Of a stretch of 64,000 bases of DNA, positions 36,875 through 47,768 are shown piece by piece. The DNA is from Acanthosepion esculentum (taxonomy: Eukaryota > Mollusca > Cephalopoda > Sepiida > Sepiidae): positions 62,156,754 to 62,220,753 of the forward strand of contig OZ038488.1 in NCBI GenBank assembly GCA_964036315.1, in the 5' to 3' direction. A model generated the notes under the pieces. That model saw only the letters and a list, made by a program, of their open reading frames with translations, had not been told where the DNA came from and searched no databases. Numbering within the stretch: position 1 is the first letter of the stretch; each line of letters opens with the position of its first letter. A program made the translations under genes and the position numbers.

Positions 36875-37732
36875 AGTAAAAGGATGTGCCCGAAATGCGA
36901 TTTGGGGGTCGGGAACACTAGAATCAAGCAGACGCGGAAGTTTAAATACCTGGGAAACGTTCAGACAGAGGACGGTAAATACAACACTGAGATTCGTAGA
37001 CATATTGGGATGGCCAAGGTTATGTTCCAAAAGCTGGACAGAGTATTGCGAGGCAGGAGGATTGCTTTGGTAACGAAGAAATGAATACTGAACTGTTACG
37101 TGATATCTGTTCTTGTTTACGGAAAGCGACTTGAGGTGACAGAGAAATGAAGGGACAGTAGAGGGTAAATATTATCTAGAACCACAAGGTGGGATGTTAG
37201 GGAGAGCCATCGATGATGACGACCTGAAGCGGCATATCAAGGAGAATTTCTTTAGTAACGAAGAACTGAATACAGATCTGTTACATTCGCTACTGTAAAG
37301 AAGGACAGATGATCACATCGAATGTTGGACGATTTTCTCAAAGATGAAGAAGAGACTTGAGGTGACGGAGATGTGGTTCTACAGAAGGGTGCTAAGGCCA
37401 TCATGAACCGAGCGGGTGAGCAACGAGGAGGTCTTACAGAGGATGGCAACAAGGAGGAGGCTTATACTTAACATCAGGAAGAGGCAGCTGAAGTTCCTGG
37501 GGCACATAATGAGGAAGGAGGGCCTAGAGAATCTGATACTCACGGGTCGAATAGAGGGAGAGAGAGACAACGGAAAACAACGCGTGACATACCTAGCGGG
37601 CTTAAACAAATGGATGACAGAACTTGGTCTAGGGAAGGTGGCAGAGAGAAGGAATTTGTTGAGAGCTGCAAGGGATAGAGAGAGGTAGAGAGCCATGATC
37701 GCCTACGTCATGAACGGACACGACACATAGAA
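36875..37732 (+). pseudogene. LINE-B RT thumb and C-terminus, rearranged
   Basis: Frame 36884-37081 reads FKYLGNVQTEDGKYNTEIRR then GMAKVMFQKLDRVLRGRR. After a damaged stretch, frame 37416-37685 reads SNEEVLQRMATRRRLI, KRQLKFLGHIMRKEGLENLI, GRIEGERDNGKQRVTYL and AERRNLLRAARDRER, ending RAMIAYVMNGHDT-stop at about 37729. Between the two, AACGAAGAA(A/C)TGAATAC and GACTTGAGGTGAC each occur twice about 185-220 bp apart, an internal duplication or a mosaic of two copies. Starts right at the composite-element end. Confidence 0.75.
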
Positions 37733-37785
37733 AGAAATAATCTTTAGTTTTGTACCAATTGAGAGTACGGGTTTCATTTAAATGT

Positions 37786-37890
37786 TTCCCGGATCGCCGA
37801 ATAACTGAAGAAGGCCAGTGGGTACAGCGGCCAAAATGTTATGATGTTAAAAATGAGGACATTAGTTCGATGGTAAAAAATATAAATAAT
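37786..37890 (+). mobile_element. Fold-back-family fragment with degenerate hammerhead-like core
   Basis: CUGAAGA-A-GGCC ... GGCC at 37805-37832 is followed by AAAA where GAAA is expected. Flanking ATGTTATGATG and AAAATGAGGACATTAGTTCG match the 48.6/49.3-kb family. Confidence 0.5.
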
Positions 37891-38020
37891 AGCTCCTCAT
37901 TCTAGAAATGCAAACAATAATACAACCGGATTAATTAGTTGTTGGGATGTTTCTTCCGCTGGACTAATAATTGTATTTTTTTTTCAATATCAGAGCCTGA
38001 TATTCCAGTAAGTCTAAAGT

Positions 38021-38070
38021 AGAAACCTGAAGAATTCCGGTGGGTATGATGCCCGAAACGCCGTAACGAT
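38021..38070 (+). ncRNA. Hammerhead-like core
   Basis: CUGAAGA (38027-38033), a hairpin GGG-UAUGAUG-CCC directly before GAAA (38055-38058), then ACG-C-CGU, a possible 3-bp stem III. Stem I pairing is not evident. Decayed or chance; listed because the layout matches the better copies. Confidence 0.35.
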
Positions 38071-38269
38071 ATATTGACGACATTTGTCTATGTAAATCAT
38101 TGTGTAATAATGATAATTACCCGTATAAAAAAAACCCAAAAAAACTGAAAACATGTATTTGTGAATAAAAATAAATTTAAAGAAAATCAAAATGTCTACT
38201 AAAAGTAAAACCATTTTAATCATTTGAGGAGTTTTCTTTAATCAAATCAGTTTACTCCCGAGCAAGGCG

Positions 38270-38415
38270 ATAAAGCCACTAAGACGCAAAGGATCACAAA
38301 TAGAGAAAACGTTATAGAGGAGAAAGGACAATAAAAGTACAGAATTAAAAAAAGACAAAAGATGCAGATTGACGTTGCATTTAACATGTTGAAGATCGCA
38401 GTTGACAGGAAAGCA
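38270..38415 (-). pseudogene. LINE-A 3' portion
   Basis: Aligns with 22485-22640 (GATAAAGCCACTAAGAC, then ATTTAACATGTTGAAGATCG and GACAGGAAAGCAAG). Cut at 38415 by the composite element head; the LINE-A-like sequence resumes near 38670. Confidence 0.6.
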
Positions 38416-38600
38416 AGTCCTGGCTAAGGCGATAGACTACACCCGGTAGCAAGGCCGCTGATTGCGAGACTGGAGATTTTGAAGAGCGTGGAACCACCTC
38501 TTAACTGCTGTTGTTCCAAGGTCTACCCTGACCCTCGGTGGTAGTACTGGTTAGGATCCCAGCTATGAGCAAATAGTGAACCCCCAAACATTATTTCAGT
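38416..38600 (+). mobile_element. Composite minisatellite element, copy 5 (head only)
   Basis: CAAGGCCGCTGATTGCGAG, GCGTGGAACCACCTCTTAAC and CCAGCTATGAGCAAATAGTG match the other heads. The minisatellite middle and tail are absent. Inserted within LINE-A. Confidence 0.65.
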
Positions 38601-38640
38601 AGTAAAATGATGAGACCTCAACAACCAATCTTGGACTGCT

Positions 38641-38920
38641 CATAAATGCATGAAGTTGCTATATCAAATAGGACAGATCATCAGCACAATCGCTATGAAA
38701 ATATTTATAGAAAATGTACAAGGAAGCTGTTCTACGGCGATGTGAGAGGAACTGAAACCGAGATGCCAGGTCAAAACCAATAGAATAACAGATTTTTCTT
38801 TGAATGTGGTTCATTTTCATTTCACTTTAGAATATATTGACAGAAACACAAATACGTTAGAATTATTTAGAATGTATTTAGACTGTATTTAATATGAACA
38901 CTCACATAATGCATTACAAT
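38641..38920 (-). mobile_element. LINE-A-derived chimeric repeat, copy 2
   Basis: Left part matches LINE-A (GATCATCAGCACAATCGCTA, ATGAAAATATTTATAGAAAA). Right part from about 38810 matches 33080-33195. See 32957-33195. Confidence 0.55.
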
Positions 38921-39760
38921 TAATTAGAATTTATTGCCAAAAGCCTAAATTGTAAGTAAAACATTCTGATTAAATGTTAACGGATTTACAAGAAACCTTA
39001 GCCTCGGGAGTTCTACTTGTAAAATTAACCTAAATTAGGAAAGTAAGCGTTTTCCTCTCTTCGGATAAGTCAAGCCAAAATTAGACTGATGGCAGTATAA
39101 CGAGGAATATGTATCCTTGACATTTATATTACACTAAGAATGGCCGGATCCCATATATGCCTTGATATTTGTGGTATCGGGCTATTTTAGATGGATAGTG
39201 ACTTTAAGCACTGCGTCGAGGATCTTTTGAGTATACGGATTAACTCTTAGTAAAAAATATGTCCATGCATTAAATTATGATTGGGTGGGGAGGCAATAAT
39301 TTGGTTTCTATTAAGAAAGAAAAAAGAACTAGCCATTTTGACAGAAATTTAAAGCTGAAGAAGGTTGAAGAATACATCAGCCGAAATGTTATTAAAAGAA
39401 AAAAGAATGCGAATAAGAGATGGGTTGATTGGTTGGTTGGTTGGTTGGTTGGTTTTGTTTTGTAAAGATTTTGTTAGATTATTTTAATTCAAAGAAAGAA
39501 AAAAGAATAAAGAAAGAAAGAAAGTGCTGTAACCTAGGAAGGGTTACTGAATGAAGAATAACCAAAACGGAGTTTGGAAATTATATGGTAATTTTTATAA
39601 CATTAACAAAATACAATACTCGCCAGCGGCGTGAATTAGGTAAACCACTGCTACTGATGGACTACGTAGACATCATATTACGCCAACTTACAATAGTGTA
39701 CAACGTATTTATGAGGATTGAGACATAACCATTAGTGTTCATGGGTGCGGTATATAACAG
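38921..39760. other. Unassigned, with a hammerhead-like core and (TTGG)n
   Basis: At 39355-39390: CUGAAGA-A-GGUUG-loop-CAGCC-GAAA, stem II five pairs with one G-U, stem III A-U/G-U; stem I weak. (TTGG)n at 39425-39453. No gene recognised. Confidence 0.35.
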
Positions 39761-39764
39761 AAAA

Positions 39765-40015
39765 TGTGATAGAAAAATAAACAGAAAATAAAAAACAATT
39801 AAAAAGGAAAAAGTAGAAACGTGAAGAAACAACAAAGAAAGAGACAAGTAAAAGAAATAAAAAAACAAAAAGAAATAAATAAATAAAGAAATAGGTGGAA
39901 CGAAAGGAAAAACAGCAAAACAGAGAAAAAAGAAAGAAAGGAAGACAAAAAAGAAAAAAAACATAAATCAGAAAGAAATATAAAAAGAAAGAAAAAGAAA
40001 TAGTCAATGAAAAGT
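39765..40015 (+). repeat. Polypurine (GAAA-rich) tract
   Basis: About 250 bp of A/G on the plus strand with few pyrimidines; the long minus-strand Phe/Leu-rich frames are compositional artefacts. Confidence 0.85.
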
Positions 40016-40149
40016 AACCAATATTACGCATTTATTTATTTGTAATTCACATAACGCATATAAGGCGAAATCTGAAGTAAAAATATTGTATTACGTCTGT
40101 GAATAAATTAGGGGGGGCAACTTGTTATAAAATCCATGTTCGAAATCTT

Positions 40150-40447
40150 GTTTTCATAGTCAGTCAATTACTTATGTACCGTAGGCGATCATGTATCGAA
40201 AGATACATGACCGTATTTTTCCCCGGCTTAGGTTACCATTTCTTTCTGCGGTAGACCAGATACCATCCAAGGCTATAGAACTCGCTCTGTCCAGCTATTT
40301 ACCCGTAGCTGGGGGGGGGGGAGAAGAACATACCATTCCCAAGGGTATTTGCACGTAAATGAATGTAATGGATTCGATTGGAATTCGAACGCAGCTCTAC
40401 CGATTCCTCAATCCGAGCCGCTATCCATTACTCCACCGTGCCTCCTA
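40150..40447 (-). mobile_element. SINE-1 copy, near complete
   Basis: The minus strand begins GGCACGGTGGAGTAATGG and ATAGCGGCTCGGATTGAGG (A box), then GCGTTCGAATTCCAATCG (B box), ACCTTTGG-type body with GACAGAGCG, GGTCTACCGCAG and CATGTATC. A run of ten G (plus strand, about 40310) interrupts the body. Best head of the family here. Confidence 0.85.
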
Positions 40448-40735
40448 TATTTTCATAAGTGAGCATAAATACTGGTGAGACATACGCACTTATTTTAGCC
40501 ACAAAGCAGTAACACTGTAGTTAATTGTAACTCAGATTGACACAAGGACACAACACGGGTTTCATAGAAGAGATTGAAACGGCTAACGTGGTATAGTGGT
40601 TATTTTTATAGCGTAATTTAGTCTGGCATAGGAACAAAAATAGAGTGAGTCGAATTAAATCCAAAATCTAAGGTCCCAATACCTACTTGAATAAAACCTA
40701 CACCATAGAGGAGGCGAGCGTAAATAATTAATTAC
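40448..40735. other. Unassigned sequence
   Basis: Nothing recognised. Confidence 0.3.
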
Positions 40736-40739
40736 ATTT

Positions 40740-41137
40740 TTGATTCATTAATCATCGAAATAAGAAGCCAGAAAAAAATAAAGACGAGAAACAAAGGAAG
40801 AAACAACGAAAGAAACAAAGAAAGAGAAGCAAAGAAAATAAAAAGGAGAAATGAATGACGAAAAGAAAGTAAAAGAAAAAGTGGTACGTAGAAAGGGAAA
40901 ATGTTAACAGGAGAGCATGAAAGAAAGGCAGAGAGGAAGTCGGAAGGAAAAAGAAGAAAATGAATATGAATTAGAAAGAAAGCATTGTGAAATGGAGAAG
41001 AAGCAGGAAAGAAAAGGAAGAAAATTGAAAAGAAATATAAAAGAACGAGTAGAAAGAAAGAATGAAAATAGGGAGAGAATTTTAAAAAAATGGATGACTT
41101 ATGAAGAGACGAGAAAAAAGTTAATAATAAATGAGTA

Positions 41138-41182
<45 letters not shown>

Positions 41183-41302
41183 GAGGAGGAAAAAATAAAA
41201 AGAATCAAGGAGTTAGAAACAAACCGAGGCAGAAAAACATTAAAAAAGATGAAACAAACAAGAAAGAGAGAAGGAGCCGGAGAATAAAGAAATAAAGAAA
41301 AA

Positions 41303-41334
<32 letters not shown>

Positions 41335-41362
41335 AAAAAAGAAAGAAAGAAAGAAAGAAAAC
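40740..41362 (+). repeat. Polypurine tract with (GA)n and (GAAA)n
   Basis: Over 600 bp almost free of C and T on the plus strand, with (GA)n at 41144-41180 and (GAAA)n at 41298-41362. Open frames on both strands here (Lys/Glu/Arg-rich or Ser/Leu/Phe-rich) are artefacts of composition. Confidence 0.9.
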
Positions 41363-42048
41363 TCATTATGTCAATAGCAACTAATCATTTACTTGAGTGT
41401 TTCAGATCTCTTGACTTCCGGTGATCGTTCGCAAATCTACACATGACAACAATTTCCTAGCAACACAGACTCTCGAAAACGCATGTCACGTCAAGAGAGC
41501 CTTTGTGTGTGCGCTGGAATCGTCCGAGTTGTCATAGATCGTGACGTTTGCTAGCTCTGTTTACATTTATCTTCGAAAAGTAACGACCACAAAACAAGAG
41601 GAATGGTCTATCAAGGGAATATTCTAACGACTGGCATGTGATACCCGCCGGCTTTTAGTCGTTGTGGACGGCAACTTCATCCAAAAACACATAAACATGT
41701 GCGTGGGTGCTGTGAACTTAGTCGATAAAGATGTTGCTTTTGTAAGGATTCGGTATTTGCTTTGAGATCCAGGCTACAGACGATATTTTTAAATTCTTTT
41801 TCCCAAGTACTATCAAAGGATATAAACATCCCATCAGTGTTTCAATAATATTGTTGTCCATATTTGATCCTCATAAAAGAAAGTCTGCTCAGAGTTTGAT
41901 GGCCTCTTTGTCATTCTTTTTTCTTATGCTTACACAATATTATTTAAACTTTGGGAATAAATTTAAAACCGGTTGAACACAGTTACCACATTTATCACAT
42001 TGATCCTCATTTAGTGGTTGTCACCGGCGAGTAACAAAGCAGACCCTA
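41363..42048. other. Unassigned, least repetitive stretch
   Basis: Higher CpG content than its surroundings with several TGACG/CGTCA words (41487, 41540). No long ORF, SINE or LINE motif seen. Could hold host regulatory DNA, but there is no direct support. Confidence 0.3.
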
Positions 42049-42188
42049 ATATATATATATATATTTAGTTGTACTGATGTGAGTTTGTGACCCTGGGTTT
42101 CATGCTCTCTGCGATCGTCAATATGTTAGCTTTATCACTGATATTAAGTAACGCACATATATCATATATAAATAATATATATACAAAT

Positions 42189-42239
<51 letters not shown>

Positions 42240-42263
42240 TTTACACATACGCACACACACACA

Positions 42264-42325
<62 letters not shown>
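42049..42325. repeat. (TA)n/(CA)n microsatellite cluster
   Basis: TA runs at 42049-42065, 42190-42232 and 42267-42325, with a CA run at 42248-42265. Confidence 0.95.
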
Positions 42326-42329
<4 letters not shown>

Positions 42330-42399
42330 TACAAGTATATGATTGGTGTATACGGAATAGATTCTAATAACCAAAAAATACTATCCTTACAAGAGTGCA

Positions 42400-42793
42400 A
42401 TACGTTATAAAATCACTACAGAAATAACCATTTTGTTTCAACACTTCTGGTGTTTTATCATTTGATGGTGTTGAATATGGAATAAAGGGTTTTAAATGGT
42501 TCAAATCGACCAAACACCCCTCGATATTAATTAGAATGATTTCTATTTTAGCCTAGCCCTAACCTTAAGGCATTAATTATTATAACCAAGCTTCGTTGTC
42601 TAGTTTTTTAAATTCTCATATACTTGTATTTTCATTGATCATTGCAGCTTAGGTAACAGCGTTTCCCCCATCAAAGGTCGTTTGTTCCATTTGAACCTTC
42701 TAAAAGGCTTTATTCTAAATTCAACAGCGCCACTTGATAAGACACCAGAAGTGTTGAAACAAAATGGCTATTTTTTAGTGAATTTATAACATA
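42400..42793. mobile_element. MITE with about 105-bp terminal inverted repeats
   Basis: Left (42400-42505) and right (42690-42793) ends are inverted copies, about 80 percent identical, sharing CCATTTTGTTTCAACACTTC, TGGTGT and a GGTTCAAAT block. Outermost paired bases read TA(C/T)GTTATAAA. The 190-bp middle has no ORF. Superfamily not assigned. Confidence 0.75.
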
Positions 42794-42810
42794 TTTGTGT
42801 TACGATTTTT

Positions 42811-42816
<6 letters not shown>

Positions 42817-42874
<58 letters not shown>

Positions 42875-42882
42875 TACACACA
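42817..42882. repeat. (TA)n(CA)n microsatellite
   Basis: TA run followed by CA/ACAT. Confidence 0.95.
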
Positions 42883-43049
42883 ATAAAATGGAGGACTAAG
42901 TAAGGCAATTATTTCATATATTTTCTGTTTATACCTTATTTTTAATAGATAGAATTTTAATTTAATTTAAATTAAACAGTGTTAATTTAAGTTTTGATTA
43001 AACAGATTTAATTACATTATAGTAAAAACATTAATTTGGATTTTGGTCA

Positions 43050-43240
43050 GCAGACGCTTCTCTATAGCTAAGTGGTATATCACATCAGATCAAATGACTG
43101 TTTCGTATAAGGACTCTGGTTTGATTCCTGTTGGAGAATGCATATTTTCTACGAAGTTCCCGAACATTTAGGCCCGTTAATGTAACAATTATATTTGACT
43201 AATATTGTTTAATTAAAAGAAAACAGAGCATTTACTTACA
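43050..43240 (+). mobile_element. SINE-2 copy
   Basis: A-box CTATAGCTAAGTGGTATATC (about 43062) and B-box GGTTTGATTCC (about 43118), then a body with CATTTAGGCCCGTTAATGTA and ACAGAGCATTTACTTAC. tRNA-derived. The related minus-strand copy is at 43995-44230. Confidence 0.7.
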
Positions 43241-43264
43241 AAAATTGTATCTACTAAAACTAAG

Positions 43265-43274
43265 GTATAAACTG

Positions 43275-43358
<84 letters not shown>

Positions 43359-43432
43359 TAAAAAATATATAAATATATATATAAAAAGTCAACACTTAGA
43401 GGCGACAGTCTGTTTCATGAATTACTTAATTA

Positions 43433-43491
<59 letters not shown>
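43265..43491. repeat. (CT)n(TA)n and second (TA)n array
   Basis: CT then TA from 43281 to 43385, and a TA run at 43436-43491. The second is flanked by inverted copies of CATGAATTACTTAATTATGA (43414-43433 and mirrored at 43493-43512). Confidence 0.95.
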
Positions 43492-43494
<3 letters not shown>

Positions 43495-43717
43495 TAATTA
43501 AGTAATTCATCGAGCCCAGATTAATCTTCAATAGTGCCATGTCTGCTTATTGACCCTTTGCTGCTCTTCGCGAGCTTTATCTCGGGTAAGCTAGGATATA
43601 CAGTGGCTCTGGGGGTACTGTTCCGTGGTTATCCGTATACTTGGATCACTATCGCTGCGGAACTGAGTGAGTAGCGACGCTATATCAAGTCTAGTACCAA
43701 CTGTACCACCGAGGCCC

Positions 43718-43775
43718 GTGGTACAGTTGGTACGACGCTTGCCTTGTGTCGAAATGGTCCAAGTTCGTTTTCGGT
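43718..43775 (+). promoter_or_regulatory. tRNA-like Pol III promoter (A and B boxes)
   Basis: A box TGGTACAGTTGGTA at 43719-43732; B box GTTCGTTTTC at 43763-43772 (expected GTTCGAATCC), 40 bp apart. Likely the transcription start region of the hammerhead-bearing right arm. Confidence 0.5.
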
Positions 43776-43777
43776 AG

Positions 43778-43833
43778 TGGATGCGCACGGCTAATGAGTC
43801 CCAAATACGAAGAAACGGCCGTCCAGTGCATTC
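43778..43833 (+). ncRNA. Hammerhead ribozyme, slightly decayed
   Basis: CUAAUGA (43791-43797, canonical CUGAUGA with G5 changed to A), GUCC-CAAAUA (43799-43807) as 5' stem II and loop, GAAA (43812-43815), stem III ACGG/CCGU with no loop (43815-43822), C17 at 43823 with cleavage expected after it, and stem I: GCGCACGG before the core against CAGUGC after the cleavage site (about five pairs). The GUCCCAAAUA loop and GUC site are the same as in the known schistosome Sm-alpha-type hammerheads. The G5 change and a broken 3' stem II strand predict loss of activity. Confidence 0.65.
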
Positions 43834-43898
43834 TGTTGAAGATTATTCTGGGCTCGATGAATTACTTAATTATGATAACTCTAAATCTCAAAAAGATT

Positions 43899-43900
<2 letters not shown>

Positions 43901-43990
<90 letters not shown>
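43901..43990. repeat. (TA)n microsatellite
   Basis: TA run of about 45 units. Confidence 0.97.
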
Positions 43991-43994
<4 letters not shown>

Positions 43995-43997
<3 letters not shown>

Positions 43998-44230
43998 TAA
44001 ATAAAAGACATTTATGATATGTTTAACGTTCTTTTTATAGATAAAAGTATTTAAGCAAATGCTCTGTTTATAATAAACTGTATAAAATAATGTTTACCGG
44101 CCTGAATGTCCTAGAAATATTCATAGAAAATTTTCGTTCTCCGACAGGAATCGATCTTGTATCCGACACGGAACCGTCATTTCGCGTGACGTCCCTTAAC
44201 CGTTCGGCCACAGAGAAGAGTCAGGTTAGC
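43995..44230 (-). mobile_element. SINE-2 copy, inverted
   Basis: The minus strand opens CTTCTCTGTGGCCGAACGG then TTAAGGGACG (A box at about 44212-44196), B box GATCGATTCCTG (about 44155), then CATTCAGGCCGGTAAACATT and CAGAGCATTTGCTTAAATAC. The 3' end meets (TA)n. Confidence 0.75.
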
Positions 44231-44309
44231 AATGTCGATTTTACTATCTTTAAACTTAAATCTTTCATGAATCTCTTCTATTCATATCTGCTCTTAGCGT
44301 ATCAAATGT

Positions 44310-44515
44310 AAACAAATGACGTCATATATTTTGAATTGGACAGAGTCCGACAATTTATTTAAAGACATGAAAATTTCTCGGACATTCAGTTAAAGTTTAA
44401 TGTTATTTAATACTGTTTATTATAAACAGAGCATTTGCTTAAATACTTGCAACTATAAAAAGAACGTTAAACATATCAAAAATGTCTTTAACTAAATTGT
44501 CGGACTCTGTCCAAT
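44310..44515 (+). mobile_element. SINE-2 3' end, opposite orientation
   Basis: 44395-44510 is the inverted counterpart of 43995-44090 (AACAGAGCATTTGCTTAAAT, AAAAAGAACGTTAAACATAT). In addition GGACAGAGTCCGACAATTTA-like sequence occurs at 44339 and inverted at 44497. It ends at (TA)n, so two SINE-2 tails face away from each other. Confidence 0.6.
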
Positions 44516-44517
44516 TA

Positions 44518-44519
<2 letters not shown>

Positions 44520-44581
<62 letters not shown>
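44520..44581. repeat. (TA)n microsatellite
   Basis: TA run of about 31 units, directly followed by LINE-D. Confidence 0.97.
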
Positions 44582-44584
<3 letters not shown>

Positions 44585-44594
44585 AGACTTTCCT

Positions 44595-44968
44595 GGGGAA
44601 ATGAGGGTGAAGGGCGACAGAATACCTCAGGTCCGCAAGTATAGCCAGTTTGACAGTGGACAAAGGACTGTTGGGCGGCCATGGCTCATGTATAATGCCA
44701 AACCAAAGAGTAAACACTCAGCTGTCAATGTGCCTCAAACTAACTTCGAGCGAGTTGCCCTGGATATAAAGTACTGGAGATATTTATGCCAGAGTTAATA
44801 TCAGAAATTTCGAAATTAGCCGTATTGACCGGCTAAGAGACCAAAGACAATGTCGAAAAGCGTCAGAAAATATTCCTGTTGCTATGTCCGGAGATGCTTG
44901 TTGCGCAATATGGGGACTTGTCTGCAGGTCACTACCGGGACTGAAGTGTCACATCGGATACAAACATT
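44595..44968 (+). pseudogene. LINE-D polyprotein C-terminus with zinc finger
   Basis: Frame 44601-44796: GDRIPQVRKYSQFDSGQRTV then GRPWLMYNAKPK, VPQTNFERVALDIKYWRYLC. After a frame change: FEISRIDRLRDQRQCRKASE, then CCAIWGLVCRSLPGLKCHIG and a stop at 44966-44968. This is the RT-downstream region plus a Cys/His finger of a non-LTR element, related in layout to LINE-C but clearly another family. 5'-truncated at a (TA)n run. Confidence 0.7.
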
Positions 44969-45269
44969 AAAACTGAATGAGGTTATCGGCTCCCTATACG
45001 TCGAAATCGACGAGAGGCCATAATATGAACGTAGGAACAAATGGATGCTGGGAATTTTTTATTTAGTTATTTGCTTTATAAAATCTAACCGATTTCAATT
45101 GAATTCTTTTTTTTTTTCTTCGTTTCATCACTCTCCTTATTAGATATCCCACACCGTGATAATAAAAGTTCTTCCAGGAATAGTGAAATGTTGTAAGAGC
45201 CAGGGGATAAATTTACTGTGGATGACCTTGCGATCAAGGCCGTCTTATATCTAATATCTGATATCTAAA
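44969..45269. other. Unassigned sequence
   Basis: Nothing recognised. Confidence 0.3.
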
Positions 45270-45830
45270 TATTATTAAACTTTTGAAGATCAAAGTTGAT
45301 TGGAAAGCAAAAAGACGGAATAATGTTCCACATCCGAGAAGTGCGATTGACGAAACTGTTAGCATAGAAATTACGGTTTCATCTAGCCATTTAAAAGGTA
45401 AAATTATGAGACTTTGCTGCCAACCTTGCGTTTAAATTCAGAATGTCTATGTGCCACGAGAGAAAGTTATTCGGAATAATTACCATGAAATTATTTATAG
45501 AAAAGATATAGAGAAGCTATATTACGGCGGTCAAAAAGTGACTGATGCTGAGCTGTCAGGTTATAACCATTAACATTGTAGATACTTCTTTGGCTTTTAA
45601 CAAGAATCTCTAAATATATAGCAAGAACACCAGACCAGATGTAGCAACAATATTTTAAGCAAAGACTAATGGTGAACTTATAAATATTTAAGATAGATTC
45701 TGGCAAGAAACTTGCACAACACAACGAACTGTCTTTCCTAGAAGCAGACCTAGCAATTAATTCAATATAATCATTTCCCGTCTTGTCAGCGGAAAATGTT
45801 AATCTGAGAAGGCGCAATGGGTCACTCTGC
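45270..45830 (-). pseudogene. LINE-A RT C-terminal half
   Basis: Minus strand, frame 45817-45491: LLRLTFSADKTGNDYIELIA then SRKDSSLCCASFLPESILNI, SLCLKYCCYIWSGVLAIYLE and RRNIASLYLFYK. Further left, out of frame, the sequence matches the 22480-22870 copy (CTTTTGAAGATCAAAG, GATTGGAAAGCAAA on the plus strand). More complete towards the RT than the 15.8-kb copy, but less well preserved. Confidence 0.75.
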
Positions 45831-46405
45831 TGGTGGTCATAATCAGATATGCTGATGGGAGGTTAAAAGGTTTCGTTCAGACAACTTTTATAATAATCTT
45901 TTTTATTCTTTTTTATTCTAATAAATTCTATTAACTGTTTTTTTTCTCCCTATATCATGTGCGAATAGCGTAGTGTGTATCGTTGCAGATAATGGGAATG
46001 ACGTGCCTAGATCAAATTCCACAGATATCCCTAAAAAGCTGCGAATCTCCTATTCCCAACCAATTAGGTGTTAACAGCAGGGCAGAATATGCTCTCCAGA
46101 CTTGGTTGGAAATAAATCAAGGAGGACAACCCAGAATTTAAAAATATTTGAACGTGAGACAAATATGTTCAGCCAGTGAAAAAAAGAACCTTGCTAGGGA
46201 AACAGAACTGCCTATTGTAGTGAATCTGTGGCTCTATACTCCGCAGGGGCAGTGCTAGGACGTACACATATTGTTTTGTGCGGCAGTTGTACGTAATTCT
46301 TTTATGTGACTTTATACAATGAATTCATTGTTTTAGTTGTTTTTAGCGAAAAGCCACGGCAGTTGGTCTTTTCGATCTTCCGTATATGTCTCTTAATTAA
46401 AGGAA
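45831..46405. other. Unassigned sequence
   Basis: Nothing recognised. Confidence 0.3.
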
Positions 46406-46406
46406 A

Positions 46407-46407
46407 C

Positions 46408-46470
<63 letters not shown>
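46407..46470. repeat. (TA)n microsatellite
   Basis: TA run of about 31 units. Confidence 0.97.
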
Positions 46471-46473
<3 letters not shown>

Positions 46474-46924
46474 TTTTGTAGCATAAAAGTTAAGTACAGC
46501 TAGGAATAAGCATAATTTATATGGCATTTTAATGTATATTTTAAAAGCTAAAAAACAACAACCGGTCTCGTCTCAGCCTGATAAAGTTTATTTCGGAGAT
46601 ATAACAAATAAACGTGTAAATTTAATTGATATTAATGATAACCAATGGAGGGAAAAATATGAATTTCAAGAAAGCTATATATATATATTTTTTTTCTTTT
46701 TCTTCACGCAATATAATCCCCAAAAGTTGCTCAATGTAGATAGTTATGGAATGAGATTGTTTCAATGGTATAAAGGAAGGAAAAAAAACGTGCATAGGAG
46801 GATATTTAGGCTAGTTTCCCCTAGATTTGAAACGGTTATGGTTGGAGTGATCGGGGAAGCATCCTCCAGCAACTTTTCCCAGAAAACAACCAGTCAAGAT
46901 TCTTTACTTTTGATATGACCATCC

Positions 46925-47210
46925 AGTATTTATTGCCTTTATAAGAAATTAGATTAACATTTATTCCTTTATAGTAGATTATATTGGCATTTATCACTAT
47001 ATGAGGGATTAAATTAGCGTGTATCACCATTAGCATATATCGCCATATTAGACAATTGATTAGCATTTATCGTAATATAAGTGATTAGATTAGCATATAT
47101 CACCATATAAGAGATTAGATTAAAATTTATTGCCTTTATTGATTAGATTAGCATTTATCTCTATATAAAATATTATATTAGCATTTATCGTCACGTAAAA
47201 GATTAGTTTA
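46925..47210. repeat. Minisatellite, segment 1 (28-31-bp units)
   Basis: About nine degenerate units of the form GATTAGATTAGCATTTATCGCC followed by ATATAAGA. The array continues at 47590-47768, 48480-48584 and 48766-48865; the gaps are inserted elements. Confidence 0.85.
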
Positions 47211-47590
47211 GCATATTTTTGTGTGTCAACGACCACTCGTTGCCACTTTTGTGATGCCAACGTGTACTCGTTGTCATTTTCGTAATGCGCATTGTAGTCA
47301 AGACTTTGTAATCGCAGGTACACTATAGTACGCCGTTGAACAATACTGGAGTCAGATGCCTTCAAACATCACTCGCACTAAGAGTACTTGCTCGATAATA
47401 CTCGCTCGAAGAGTAATCCGTATAGAGAATAGTGATCCGTATAATAATAGAGGATAGAGTAGAAATATAGATCAATCTAGACGTCACCTGAACCACTTAA
47501 TTCAATAACGGGATCGCCTGTGTTTTCTCACTGGTGATCTATGTTCAAACCCAAATGTCGGCAGAGACACTTTATTCCTATATAACACAT
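47211..47590. mobile_element. Insertion in the minisatellite, with SINE-4 end
   Basis: Non-repeat sequence splitting the array. Its right end (47505-47586) is the SINE-4 fragment shared with 5690-5770 (TGGTGATCTATGTTCAAACCC). The left part contains a repeated AACG(A/T)(C/G)(C/T)ACTCGTTG pair at 47228 and 47259. Borders approximate. Confidence 0.45.
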
Positions 47591-47768
47591 ATATCGGTAT
47601 ATCTGAGATTAGATTAGCATTTATTGCTATATAGGAGACTAGATTAGTATTAAGCGCCATATAGAAAATTAGATTAGCAAATATCACGATATAAGAGATC
47701 TGATTATCATTTATCGCCGTATAAGGGATTAGATTAGAATTTATCGCTATACAGGAGATAGATTAGCA
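47591..47768. repeat. Minisatellite, segment 2
   Basis: About six units of the same 28-31-bp repeat. The last 8 bases, GATTAGCA, are the hAT target site. Confidence 0.85.

Larger units (their letters stand above)
43488..43878. mobile_element. Inverted pair of tRNA-headed elements with a hammerhead
   Basis: Two head-to-head copies. Inner ends are a perfect 16-bp inverted repeat (GTACCAACTGTACCAC at 43694-43709 and its complement at 43718-43733, 8-bp centre). Outer ends are also inverted (about 50 bp, with GGGCTCGATGAATTACTTAA at 43849-43868 and its complement at 43499-43518). Between these the arms differ. The right arm holds a tRNA-like head and a hammerhead; the left arm has a degenerate counterpart with a CGAG-AUAAAG-CUCG hairpin followed by CGAA. 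Confidence 0.65.
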